Source of the DNA: an uncultured Bacteroidales bacterium
GTDB lineage: Bacteria; Bacteroidota; Bacteroidia; Bacteroidales; F082
Direction of reading: 5' to 3'
Assembly (NCBI GenBank): GCA_905234765.1
Contig: CAJOIF010000052.1
Location: 1 to 15,947 of the forward strand
DNA: 15,947 bases
Numbering within the stretch: the first letter of the stretch is position 1; every line of letters starts with the position of its first letter. The notes beneath the pieces are model-generated. The model worked only from the letters and a program-made list of their open reading frames with translations, was not told where the DNA came from and did no database searches. Positions 8,274-15,947 of this stretch are shown here, one piece after another. Made by a program: the position numbers and the translations under genes.

Positions 8274-9182
8274 TCATTGGTAGAGTTCCATTGTTTTCAG
8301 CAGTTCTTCCCGAATCATTTTGCGTAACGACAGGGGTTCGATGACTTCTAGTTCGTGGCCTTCTTTGAGGATTTCTTGTCGGAAATCGAATGAGGGGGCC
8401 AGATGGTATTCAAAGTCGGAATGGTCTTTTTCAGTGGCGATTTCCTTTTGAGAGTGGTGTTTCGGCAGGGTGCGAAGCAGGGGAATCATTTTGCCATAGG
8501 CGCGGAGGACGATGCGTGTGGGTCGCTTGTCTTGATCTAGGAAGACTCCGAAGATATCCTTGAGAAAGGTGTCGGCATCGAAATCCGGGTCCAATTCGAA
8601 TGATTGGCTTGTCGTTTCAAGTTGAGTGATTCGGTCGAGAGCATAGATGACCAATTTGTTGTTTTTCTTTTCGCTACGACCTAAGAGGTACCATCGTTGG
8701 CGGAACATCTTGAGACAATAGGGTTGGATGAGGGTGACGTAGTCGTCGGTGTCTGAGAATTTTTTGTAACCCATGCGAAGAACCTTATTATTCTTAAGGG
8801 CCTTGATGATGATGGGGAGGTATTCCATCCCGGAGGGTACTTCTTCGAGCACGAGACGGTCTTTGATGGCAAGGCTGTCGATAAGGATGTTGTTGACTGT
8901 GAGGGTTTGAAGCATCCAATTCTGTGTAGAGTGGTCTTTGAGGGCTTCGGGGTTGGCGATATAGTATTGGTAGCCGTTGGTGTTGTCGCATTCGATGCGG
9001 ATGCCAAACATTTCCTCGACAGCCTCTTTGAGCCGGTGGAAAGTGGTTCTTGACAATTCTTTTTGGTTGTTGACGTCATCTTCGATCCACAGTTTTTGGA
9101 TGCGTTGGAAATTAATTCTCCGGGCGTTTTTAATTGTGTTGATAAGCCAAGTGTATTGTTTAAAGGTGTTGGCGTCTTTCAT
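8274..9182 (-). CDS. WYL-domain transcriptional regulator
   Basis: A 302-residue protein. The N-terminal part (about 10-75) looks like a helix-turn-helix: TFHRLKEAVEEMFGIRIECD is followed by the winged stretch NGYQYYI. The WYL domain follows at about 120-215, with the signature residues W164, Y165, L166 in LKMFRQRWYLLGRSEKK and the strand VIYALDRITQLE. A C-terminal WCX-like extension (220-300) contains SFDFRQEILKEGHELEVIEPLSLR. WYL domains are thought to sense ligands, probably nucleic acids or nucleotides, and several control phage-defence loci, including some CRISPR systems. Here the gene is directly downstream of the tracrRNA on the same strand and shares the lower GC content of the cas genes. 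Whether it regulates them is inference; WYL regulators are also common elsewhere in Bacteroidota. Confidence 0.92.
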   Translation of the reverse strand: MKDANTFKQYTWLINTIKNARRINFQRIQKLWIEDDVNNQKELSRTTFHRLKEAVEEMFGIRIECDNTNGYQYYIANPEALKDHSTQNWMLQTLTVNNILIDSLAIKDRLVLEEVPSGMEYLPIIIKALKNNKVLRMGYKKFSDTDDYVTLIQPYCLKMFRQRWYLLGRSEKKNNKLVIYALDRITQLETTSQSFELDPDFDADTFLKDIFGVFLDQDKRPTRIVLRAYGKMIPLLRTLPKHHSQKEIATEKDHSDFEYHLAPSFDFRQEILKEGHELEVIEPLSLRKMIREELLKTMELYQ

Positions 9183-9201
9183 TGTGAAATGATTTTGTTT
9201 G

Positions 9202-9209
9202 CAAAGATA
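9202..9209 (-). promoter_or_regulatory. Bacteroidota -7 box for the WYL gene
   Basis: The minus strand reads TATCTTTG, ending 19 nt before the ATG at 9182. A good TTTG at -33 is not visible. The octamer is identical to the boxes of the tracrRNA and of the CRISPR repeat. Confidence 0.55.
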
Positions 9210-9267
9210 ATGGTTTTTTCGCAGGCTGTTTCAGGTTTTGAAACAGGGTGGGGCGTATTTTTGCGGG

Positions 9268-9303
9268 AAAAAGAAAACGAAGCAGTTTGTGCCGCTCCGT
9301 TTT
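9268..9303 (-). terminator. Terminator hairpin of the tracrRNA
   Basis: On the minus strand AAAACGGAGCGG (9303-9292) pairs with CTGCTTCGTTTT (9285-9274): 12 pairs including two G-U, with a 6-nt loop CACAAA. TTTTT (9272-9268) follows after one C. It acts as the 3' stem-loop of the tracrRNA and as a rho-independent terminator that isolates it from the WYL gene. Confidence 0.88.
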
Positions 9304-9351
9304 AAATGTTTTCACAACGGAATAATCCTTATTGTGAATTGCTTCATTATC
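9268..9351 (-). ncRNA. tracrRNA of the type II-C CRISPR-Cas9 system
   Basis: Read on the minus strand, the RNA would begin near 9351, just after a TATCTTTG box. Its 5' part (9353-9332) is an anti-repeat: ACGATAATGAAGCAATTCAC continues to CAA and differs from the reverse complement of the CRISPR repeat only by two single-base gaps over about 24 nt. Next comes CACAATAAGG, a sequence also seen in the Neisseria II-C tracrRNA, and a nexus-type hairpin around GGATTATTCC. A 12-bp hairpin with a T run (9303-9268) ends it. The predicted length is about 84 nt. It is required for crRNA processing by RNase III and for Cas9 activity. It lies between the WYL gene and cas9 and is transcribed away from cas9. 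The exact ends are estimated. Confidence 0.9.
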
Positions 9352-9357
9352 GTGCTG

Positions 9358-9386
9358 CAAAGATACATCTTTTTTGAATAATGCAA
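9358..9386 (-). promoter_or_regulatory. Promoter of the tracrRNA
   Basis: On the minus strand TTG (9386-9384) precedes TATCTTTG (9365-9358) by 18 nt, a Bacteroidota -33/-7 pair. The predicted start, about 6 nt downstream of the box, falls at the beginning of the anti-repeat. Confidence 0.75.
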
Positions 9387-9405
9387 GTGGTTCTCAAAAA
9401 AAATG

Positions 9406-9413
9406 TAATTTTG
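9406..9413 (+). promoter_or_regulatory. Bacteroidota -7 box for the cas operon
   Basis: The plus strand reads TAATTTTG, which fits TAnnTTTG, 28 nt before the cas9 ATG. No clear -33 TTTG is seen upstream. It is back to back with the tracrRNA promoter (20 nt between the outer bases), so the two may compete or be co-regulated. Confidence 0.55.
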
Positions 9414-9441
9414 ACATAGGAAAAAAGTAAAACGGATAACG

Positions 9442-12400
9442 ATGAAAAAGATATTAGGACTTGACTTAGGTACCAACAGTATTGGTTGGGCGATGGTGAA
9501 TGAAGCGGAGAATTATAGCGAGAAATCATCAATTATAAAACTGGGAGTTAGGGTTAATCCCTTGACAGTTGAGGAATTATCCAATTTTGAAAAAGGCAAG
9601 AGTATAACGACCAATGCAGTCAGGACGATGAAACGCAGCATGCGTCGTAATTTGCAACGCTATAAACTTCGTCGCGAGAACCTGATAGAACTATTGAAAG
9701 AACAGGGCTTTATCGACGATGAAACCCTGTTGTCTGAAAACGGTAATCGAACCACTTTTGAAACCTACCGTCTGCGAGCCAAAGCTGCCACCGAAGAGAT
9801 TTCTTTATGCGAACTTGCCCGTGTGTTGTTGATAATTAATAAAAAGCGTGGTTATAAGAGTAGTCGCAAGGCAAAAACGACAGAAGAAGGAAAGTTGATT
9901 GACGGCATGGAGATCGCAAAACGGCTCTATGAAGAAAATTTGACACCGGGCCGGCTTTCTCTCCGGCTTTTGAAAGAGGGCAAACGGCATTTGCCTGACT
10001 TTTACAGATCAGATTTACAAGTAGAGTTCGATAAAATTTGGCAGCAACAAAAGGAATTTTATCCAGACGTATTGACGGATCAACTGAAGGACGAATTAGA
10101 GGGTAGGAATAAAGCACAGACTTGGGCTATCTTCGCCAAAACAGCTCAATTAGTTGGCATCAAACGCACAACCAAGGGTTTGGAACAAAAAATTGAAAAC
10201 TATCAATGGCGAGAGGATGCCCTCATACACAGACTTGGGCTGGAAGAGTTAGCCATTGTCCTTCAAGAAGTAAATGGCCAAATCAGCAACGCAAGTGGTT
10301 ACCTTGGCGATATCAGCGACCGTAGCAAGGCGCTGTATTTTAACAAGATGACGGTAGGACAATACCAAATGGTCCAACTGGAAAAAAACCCGAACTATAG
10401 CCTGAAAAACCAAGTATTCTATCGCCAGGATTATCTGAATGAATTTGAAGCCATTTGGGAAACTCAAGCCAAATACCATAAGGAATTAACTCCTGAACTC
10501 AAGAAAGAGATTCGCGATATTGTGATATTCTATCAGCGTCCTCTGAAGTCACAGAAAGGCTTGATTTCTTTCTGCGAGTTTGAAAGTCGTCAAGTTGAGG
10601 TCGTTGTTGATGGAAAGAAGAAAACCAAAACCATCGGATTGCGTGTATGTCCAAAGTCTTCTCCGCTGTTCCAGGAGTTCAAAATTTGGCAGAAGTTGAA
10701 CGACGTCCAAGTAATGTTTCAGAACGGCAAGCGATTCCTCGATCAGGAAGAGAAGGAGAAACTATTTGCTGAACTGAACTATAAAGAGAAACTCTCCAAA
10801 GCCGATGTGCTCAAGCTGCTGTTTGGCAATCAGAAGGGACTGGACTTGAATTTCAAGGAATTGGATGGGAATCGCACTCAGGCTGAGTTGTTCAAGGCTT
10901 ATCAAAACATCCTCGAGATGAGCGGTCACGGTGATTATGACCTCTCCAAGATGCCTGCTGAAAAAGCTTTGGAGGTGGTTTCAGAGGTGTTTGGCGGTTT
11001 AGGATTCAATACCGACATTCTGCGTTTTGACTCCTCTTTTGAAGGTCATGCCATGGAACAACAGCCAATGTATAAACTTTGGCATCTTCTGTATTCATAC
11101 GAAAGTGACAAATCAGAATTGGGGACTGATAGCTTGATTGCAAAACTGCATGAATGGTTCGGCTTCGACAAGGAGTCGGCTGCCGTCCTGTCAAATGTTG
11201 TGTTTCTTGATGATTATAGCAGCCTATGCAGCAAGGCCATTCGTAAGATACTGCCGCATTTGAAAGACGGCTTGGATTACAGTGTGGCGTGCGAATATGC
11301 CGGATACCGCCATTCAAAGAGCTCGTTGACCAAAGAGGAGATTGAAAACAAAGTATTGAAAGACAGGCTTGAGCTTTTGCCCCGCAACAGCTTGCACAAT
11401 CCGGTGGTGGAGAAGATACTGAACCAAATGGTCAATGTTGTGAATGCCATCATCGAAGAGTATGGGAAACCGGATGAGATTCGTATCGAATTGGCTCGCG
11501 AATTGAAGAAATCAGCTAAGGAACGCGAGGAAATGACGAAGTCAATCAACGAAACCACACGACTTCATGAAGAAATTGTCAGGCTATTACAGGCCGATCC
11601 CTTTAATCTGCCCCATGTAAGCCGTAACGACATTATCCGTTACAAACTTTATGAGGAACTGAAGATGAATGGATACAAAACGCTGTATTCCAACACTTAT
11701 ATTCCTCGGGAAAAGCTGTTTAGTAAAGAGTTTGACATTGAGCACATCATACCTCAAGCCAAATTGTTTGACGACTCGTTCTCGAATAAAACATTAGAGG
11801 TCCGTCAAGTCAACCTGGACAAAGGCAATGCCACAGCCCTTGATTTTTTGTCTGACAAATATGGTGAGAAAGGCGTTGAAGAATACAAGAAAAGGATTGA
11901 GAGCATGTTTGACAAAAAGGCTATCAGCAAAACCAAACGGGACAAGCTTTTGATGAAAGAAGAGGATATCCCAAGTGGATTTATCAATCGCGACTTGCGT
12001 GATTCCCAATATATTGCCAAGAAAGCTCGCGAGATCCTGGGAGAGATTGTGCGTTTTGTAGTGCCGACTACGGGTAGCATAACCGATCGTTTGCGCGAGG
12101 ATTGGCAACTGGTGGATGTGATGCAGGAACTCAACTGGGACAAGTACAATCAACTGGGGTTGACGGAGGTAATCGAAGGGCGTGACGGACAGCGCATCCG
12201 TCGCATTAAAGACTGGACCAAGCGCAACGACCATCGCCATCATGCAATGGATGCCTTAACTATTGCTTTCACCAAACGCAGCTATATCCAATATTTGAAC
12301 AACCTGAACGCTCGTGTTCAAAAAGGCGTTGATGACTATATCGATTTGGACGTGGTCGAACTATCTTTGTTGGATAAAGACCAGCGTTCGGCCGCAGTTT

Positions 12401-13695
12401 ATGGTGTCGAGAAGAAAGAGTTGCATCGTGACAGTCACGGAAAACTACGTTTCAATCCACCGATGCCGTTGGATGAATTCAGAGCAGAAGCCAAGAGGCA
12501 GCTTGAAAACACACTGGTTTCCATGAAGGCAAAGAATAAAGTGGTAACACAGAATGCCAACGTTTTTAAGAAAAAGGTAGGAAAAAACAGGAAAGTGCAG
12601 CTGACGCCACGTGGACAGTTGCATCTTGAAACAGTTTATGGCAACTCGAAGCGTTATGTAACCAAAGAAGAAAAGGTGAATGCCACATTTGATGAGACGA
12701 GAATCAATACCGTTGCGAATAAGCGTTATCGTGATGCATTATTGTTGAGGCTACTGCAATTTGATGGTGATCCGAAAAAGGCGTTTACTGGCAAAAACAC
12801 CATGGAGAATAATCCTGTATGGCTGGATGAACTGCATACGCAAAAAGTACCAGAAAAGGTTAAACTGGTCTGGTTCGAGTCGGTGTATACCATTAGAAAA
12901 GAGGTGTCGCCTGACCTGAAACTTGACAAAGTGGTTGACGTTCATATACGTCAAATCCTCCAGGCTCGATTGGATGAATTTGGAGGCGACACCAAGAAAG
13001 CTTTCACCAATCTTGATGATAACCCCATCTGGTTGAACAAAGAAAAGGGCATTGCCATCAAACGTGTTACCATTACAGGTATAAGTAATGCAGAGTCGCT
13101 GCATGATAAGCGGGACAAGGATGGTTGTCTGATTCTTGACGAGAATGGCAACACACAACCTGTTGATTTTGTCAATACGGGAAACAATCATCATGTAGCC
13201 ATTTATCGTAAGCCCAAGTTGGATAAAAACGGGCAACATATATTGGATGAAAACGGAGAACCACAATATGAATTGGATGAGAATATAGTATCATTCTATG
13301 AAGCAACCTCACGAGCCATTTTAGGATTGCCGATTGTTGACAAAGACTATAAGAAGAACGAGGGCTGGCAATTCCTGTTTACGATGAAGCAGAACGAATA
13401 CTTTGTATTTCCCCACTACGACAAACAAGGCAACATGGTTTTCAACCCATTGGATTATGATGAGGAGTGGTATAAGAATCCAGAGAACTATGCGATGATA
13501 AGTGTGAATCTATTTAGAGTTCAAAAAATGACCAGCAGGGACTATTTCTTTAGGCACCACCTGGAAACGACTGTACAAGACATCTCAGTGTTAAAAGGTA
13601 TTACGTGGATTAGATGTGGCTTGAATGGCCTTGATAATATAGTAAAGGTACGTGTAAACCATATTGGTAAAATAGTTTCTGTAGGTGAGTATTAA
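9442..13695 (+). CDS. cas9: CRISPR-associated endonuclease Cas9, type II-C
   Basis: A 1417-residue protein. All active-site segments are intact: RuvC-I KILGLDLGTNSIGWAMV (D8), an arginine-rich bridge helix about 62-86 (RSMRRNLQRYKLRREN), RuvC-II IRIELARE (E683), HNH FDIEHIIPQ (H768) with N791, and RuvC-III NDHRHHAMDA (H934, D937). A recognition lobe of about 580 residues lies between the bridge helix and RuvC-II. The C-terminal 480 residues form the WED/PAM-interacting region and include a duplicated F.GD.KKAFT...NP.WL module. Guided by crRNA and tracrRNA, Cas9 cuts both strands of invading DNA. The long size and the absence of csn2 and cas4 from the operon (which ends at cas2) indicate a Bacteroidota-type II-C system. 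The ATG at 9442 directly precedes RuvC-I. The gene is more AT-rich than the housekeeping genes to the left, which suggests acquisition. Confidence 0.98.
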   Translation: MKKILGLDLGTNSIGWAMVNEAENYSEKSSIIKLGVRVNPLTVEELSNFEKGKSITTNAVRTMKRSMRRNLQRYKLRRENLIELLKEQGFIDDETLLSENGNRTTFETYRLRAKAATEEISLCELARVLLIINKKRGYKSSRKAKTTEEGKLIDGMEIAKRLYEENLTPGRLSLRLLKEGKRHLPDFYRSDLQVEFDKIWQQQKEFYPDVLTDQLKDELEGRNKAQTWAIFAKTAQLVGIKRTTKGLEQKIENYQWREDALIHRLGLEELAIVLQEVNGQISNASGYLGDISDRSKALYFNKMTVGQYQMVQLEKNPNYSLKNQVFYRQDYLNEFEAIWETQAKYHKELTPELKKEIRDIVIFYQRPLKSQKGLISFCEFESRQVEVVVDGKKKTKTIGLRVCPKSSPLFQEFKIWQKLNDVQVMFQNGKRFLDQEEKEKLFAELNYKEKLSKADVLKLLFGNQKGLDLNFKELDGNRTQAELFKAYQNILEMSGHGDYDLSKMPAEKALEVVSEVFGGLGFNTDILRFDSSFEGHAMEQQPMYKLWHLLYSYESDKSELGTDSLIAKLHEWFGFDKESAAVLSNVVFLDDYSSLCSKAIRKILPHLKDGLDYSVACEYAGYRHSKSSLTKEEIENKVLKDRLELLPRNSLHNPVVEKILNQMVNVVNAIIEEYGKPDEIRIELARELKKSAKEREEMTKSINETTRLHEEIVRLLQADPFNLPHVSRNDIIRYKLYEELKMNGYKTLYSNTYIPREKLFSKEFDIEHIIPQAKLFDDSFSNKTLEVRQVNLDKGNATALDFLSDKYGEKGVEEYKKRIESMFDKKAISKTKRDKLLMKEEDIPSGFINRDLRDSQYIAKKAREILGEIVRFVVPTTGSITDRLREDWQLVDVMQELNWDKYNQLGLTEVIEGRDGQRIRRIKDWTKRNDHRHHAMDALTIAFTKRSYIQYLNNLNARVQKGVDDYIDLDVVELSLLDKDQRSAAVYGVEKKELHRDSHGKLRFNPPMPLDEFRAEAKRQLENTLVSMKAKNKVVTQNANVFKKKVGKNRKVQLTPRGQLHLETVYGNSKRYVTKEEKVNATFDETRINTVANKRYRDALLLRLLQFDGDPKKAFTGKNTMENNPVWLDELHTQKVPEKVKLVWFESVYTIRKEVSPDLKLDKVVDVHIRQILQARLDEFGGDTKKAFTNLDDNPIWLNKEKGIAIKRVTITGISNAESLHDKRDKDGCLILDENGNTQPVDFVNTGNNHHVAIYRKPKLDKNGQHILDENGEPQYELDENIVSFYEATSRAILGLPIVDKDYKKNEGWQFLFTMKQNEYFVFPHYDKQGNMVFNPLDYDEEWYKNPENYAMISVNLFRVQKMTSRDYFFRHHLETTVQDISVLKGITWIRCGLNGLDNIVKVRVNHIGKIVSVGEY

Positions 13696-13707
13696 AAAAC
13701 CGAAGTC

Positions 13708-14539
13708 ATGACCAACATAAAACTATTCCAAGACAAAAAAATCCGTTCCGTATGGAACGATGAAGAAGAGCAATGGTATTTCTCTGTTTACGATGTCGTT
13801 GAAGCATTGACAGATAGCAGCGATACAAAACAGTATATCAAAAAGATGCGTTCGCGTGATGAAGTGTTGAATATCAACTGGGGTACAATTTGTACCCCCA
13901 TTGAAATGATTGCCCTTGACGGGAAACACCGAAAGGTGCAAGCGGCCAACATAAAGGGTCTCTTTCGCATTATCCAGTCTATCCCGTCGCCCAAGGCTGA
14001 GCCGTTCAAACAATGGCTGGCCCAAGTGGGTTATGAGCGTATGTTAGAAATTGAAAATCCTGAACTGGCACAGGAAAGGATGAAGGAACTCTATGAGAAA
14101 AAGGGCTATCCGAAAGATTGGATTGACAAGAGACTCCGCGGTATCGCTATCAGACAGAACCTAACCGATGAATGGAAACGACGCGGCATAGACTCCGAAC
14201 ATGACTATGCCATCTTGACCGCTGAGATTTCAAAGGCGACTTTTGGGATGACTCCATCGGAATATAAAGCCTATAAAGGTTTGACAAAGAAAAACCAGAA
14301 TCTGCGTGACCACATGGATGACCTGGAATTGATTTTCACCATGTTGGGTGAGAGGGTGACTACAGAGATCTCCCAGCAAGAAGATCCGGAGACTTTCGAG
14401 GAAAGTCGACAAATAGCCCAACGGGGTGGCAACGTGGCCGGTGTGGCTAGAAAAGAGACGGAAAGGGAATTGGGTAGAAGCGTTTCGACACCTAATAATT
14501 ACTTGCCTAACCAAAACACTTTGGAATTGGAAGAAGGTC

Positions 14540-14547
<8 letters not shown>
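13708..14547 (+). CDS. BRO-N / DinD-like protein inside the cas operon
   Basis: A 279-residue protein starting 12 nt after cas9. Residues about 5-108 resemble the BRO-N domain found in phage antirepressors and baculovirus BRO proteins: KIRSVWNDEEEQWYFSVYDV, then a helical region and GLFRIIQSIPSPKAEPFKQW. The C-terminal half resembles E. coli DinD, with YKGLTKKNQNLRDHMDDLEL (187-207), GGNVAGVARKETERELGRSV (240-259) and the closing TPNNYL. No transmembrane segment or nuclease motif is seen. BRO-N domains bind DNA; E. coli DinD is SOS-induced and has been reported to inhibit RecA. Its stop lies inside the cas1 start region (8-nt overlap), so cas1 translation is probably coupled to it. It is not a known core cas gene. 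It could be a regulator of the operon, an accessory factor in spacer acquisition, or a passenger gene captured in the operon; the sequence does not decide. Confidence 0.85.
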
Positions 14548-15791
<1,244 letters not shown>

Positions 15792-15815
15792 ATCGGAAAA
15801 ACTGATGACGACCAT

Positions 15816-15848
15816 AAAAAATCCCGCTCTTATGAGCGGGATTTTTTT
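15816..15848. terminator. Bidirectional terminator between the cas operon and the CRISPR array
   Basis: The perfect stem ATCCCGCTC (15821-15829) / GAGCGGGAT (15834-15842) has a 4-nt loop TTAT. It has an A run on the left and a T run on the right, so the stem can extend and both strands show a terminal T tract. It ends the cas operon on the plus strand and can stop crRNA transcripts that leave the array on the minus strand. Confidence 0.92.
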
Positions 15849-15900
15849 ATTTGAAAAACAGCTTTTAAATTGCTGATACTCTTTGTTTTATGCATATTGC
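15849..15900. other. Array flank between terminator and first repeat
   Basis: An AT-rich 52-nt segment without an ORF. It contains TTTGAAAAACAGC (15850-15862), an inverted near-copy of the repeat end GCTGTTTTCAAA (15901-15912) with one extra A, and a short hairpin CAGC/GCTG (15859-15875). Because crRNA transcription runs leftward, this is the promoter-distal flank (trailer) of the array; it may still serve as an integration boundary. Confidence 0.5.
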
Positions 15901-15947
15901 GCTGTTTTCAAAGAGCAAAGATACGATAAATGAAAGCAATTCACAAC
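15901..15947 (-). CRISPR. Cas-proximal CRISPR repeat (47 nt), first unit of an array continuing past the window
   Basis: On the minus strand the 47-nt unit starts GTTGTGAATTGCTTTC and ends CTCTTTGAAAACAGC. It has the length and layout of type II-C repeats known from Bacteroides, which share the GTTGTGA..TTGCTTTC start, GTATCTTTG in the middle and AAACAGC at the end. The anti-repeat of the tracrRNA at 9332-9353 matches its first 25 nt, which fixes crRNA transcription on the minus strand. Only one unit is visible, so spacers and array length are unknown and the boundary at the window edge is an inference from the repeat family. Confidence 0.85.
15916..15946 (-). promoter_or_regulatory. Promoter embedded in the CRISPR repeat
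   Basis: Within the repeat, TTG (15946-15944) is followed after 20 nt by TATCTTTG (15923-15916), a Bacteroidota -33/-7 pair on the minus strand. Transcription would start about 10 nt before the repeat ends and run into the next spacer. This repeat is the last one in that direction, so its own promoter would only produce a flank transcript. Confidence 0.65.

Noticed and set aside
9256..9263. Plus-strand TATTTTTG as a second cas9 promoter
   Set aside because: The nearest TTTG (9237-9240) is only 15 nt upstream, shorter than usual, and the transcript would run antisense through the whole tracrRNA. The box at 9406-9413 is closer to cas9.
9331..9376. tracrRNA on the plus strand
   Set aside because: In that direction the T run at 9370-9375 has no hairpin before it, and the anti-repeat would match the repeat in the sense orientation rather than pair with it.
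14426..14539. 38-codon N-terminal extension of Cas1
   Set aside because: It lies within the BRO-N/DinD coding region, and Cas1 proteins of type II begin at the MIKRTLFFGNP segment encoded from 14540.

Overview
The window looks like a chromosomal segment of a Bacteroidota bacterium, most likely of the order Bacteroidales. The evidence is threefold. Several genes are preceded by the phylum-specific -7 box TAnnTTTG, often with an upstream TTG or TTTG. The housekeeping proteins (TypA, RecQ, HU, a single-membrane-anchor TPR protein, TrmH, GcvP) have the look of that order. The right-hand end carries a type II-C CRISPR-Cas system with a long Cas9 and a 47-nt repeat, as known from Bacteroides. Genus cannot be told from the sequence alone.

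Left part (1-8254), relatively GC-rich housekeeping genes. A minus-strand run, typA -> LEA-type lipoprotein -> gcvP (cut by the window edge), is tightly packed: 12 nt, then a 4-nt ATGA overlap. recQ is divergent from typA. The HU gene converges on recQ, and its terminator lies across the recQ stop codon. Next is a minus-strand ORF that joins a membrane-anchored TPR protein in frame to methionyl-tRNA formyltransferase (Fmt). Divergent from it is trmH.

Right part (8274-15947), visibly more AT-rich: a WYL-domain regulator on the minus strand, a tracrRNA gene on the minus strand, then the plus-strand operon cas9 - (BRO-N/DinD-like gene) - cas1 - cas2. A bidirectional terminator, a 52-nt spacer-like flank and the first copy of the CRISPR repeat follow, the repeat ending exactly at the window edge. 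The tracrRNA anti-repeat matches the repeat over about 22-24 nt and fixes crRNA transcription on the minus strand. The array therefore runs head-on toward the cas operon, and the two share the terminator. The repeat itself contains a complete Bacteroidota-type promoter, so each crRNA can be transcribed separately.

The most unusual point is the 279-aa BRO-N/DinD-like gene inside the cas operon, 12 nt after cas9 and overlapping the cas1 start by 8 nt. It is placed to be co-transcribed and translationally coupled with the adaptation genes. A role in regulation or in DNA-damage/RecA handling during adaptation is a hypothesis only. The second point is the TPR-Fmt fusion, which joins two normally separate, apparently full-length proteins without an intervening stop.
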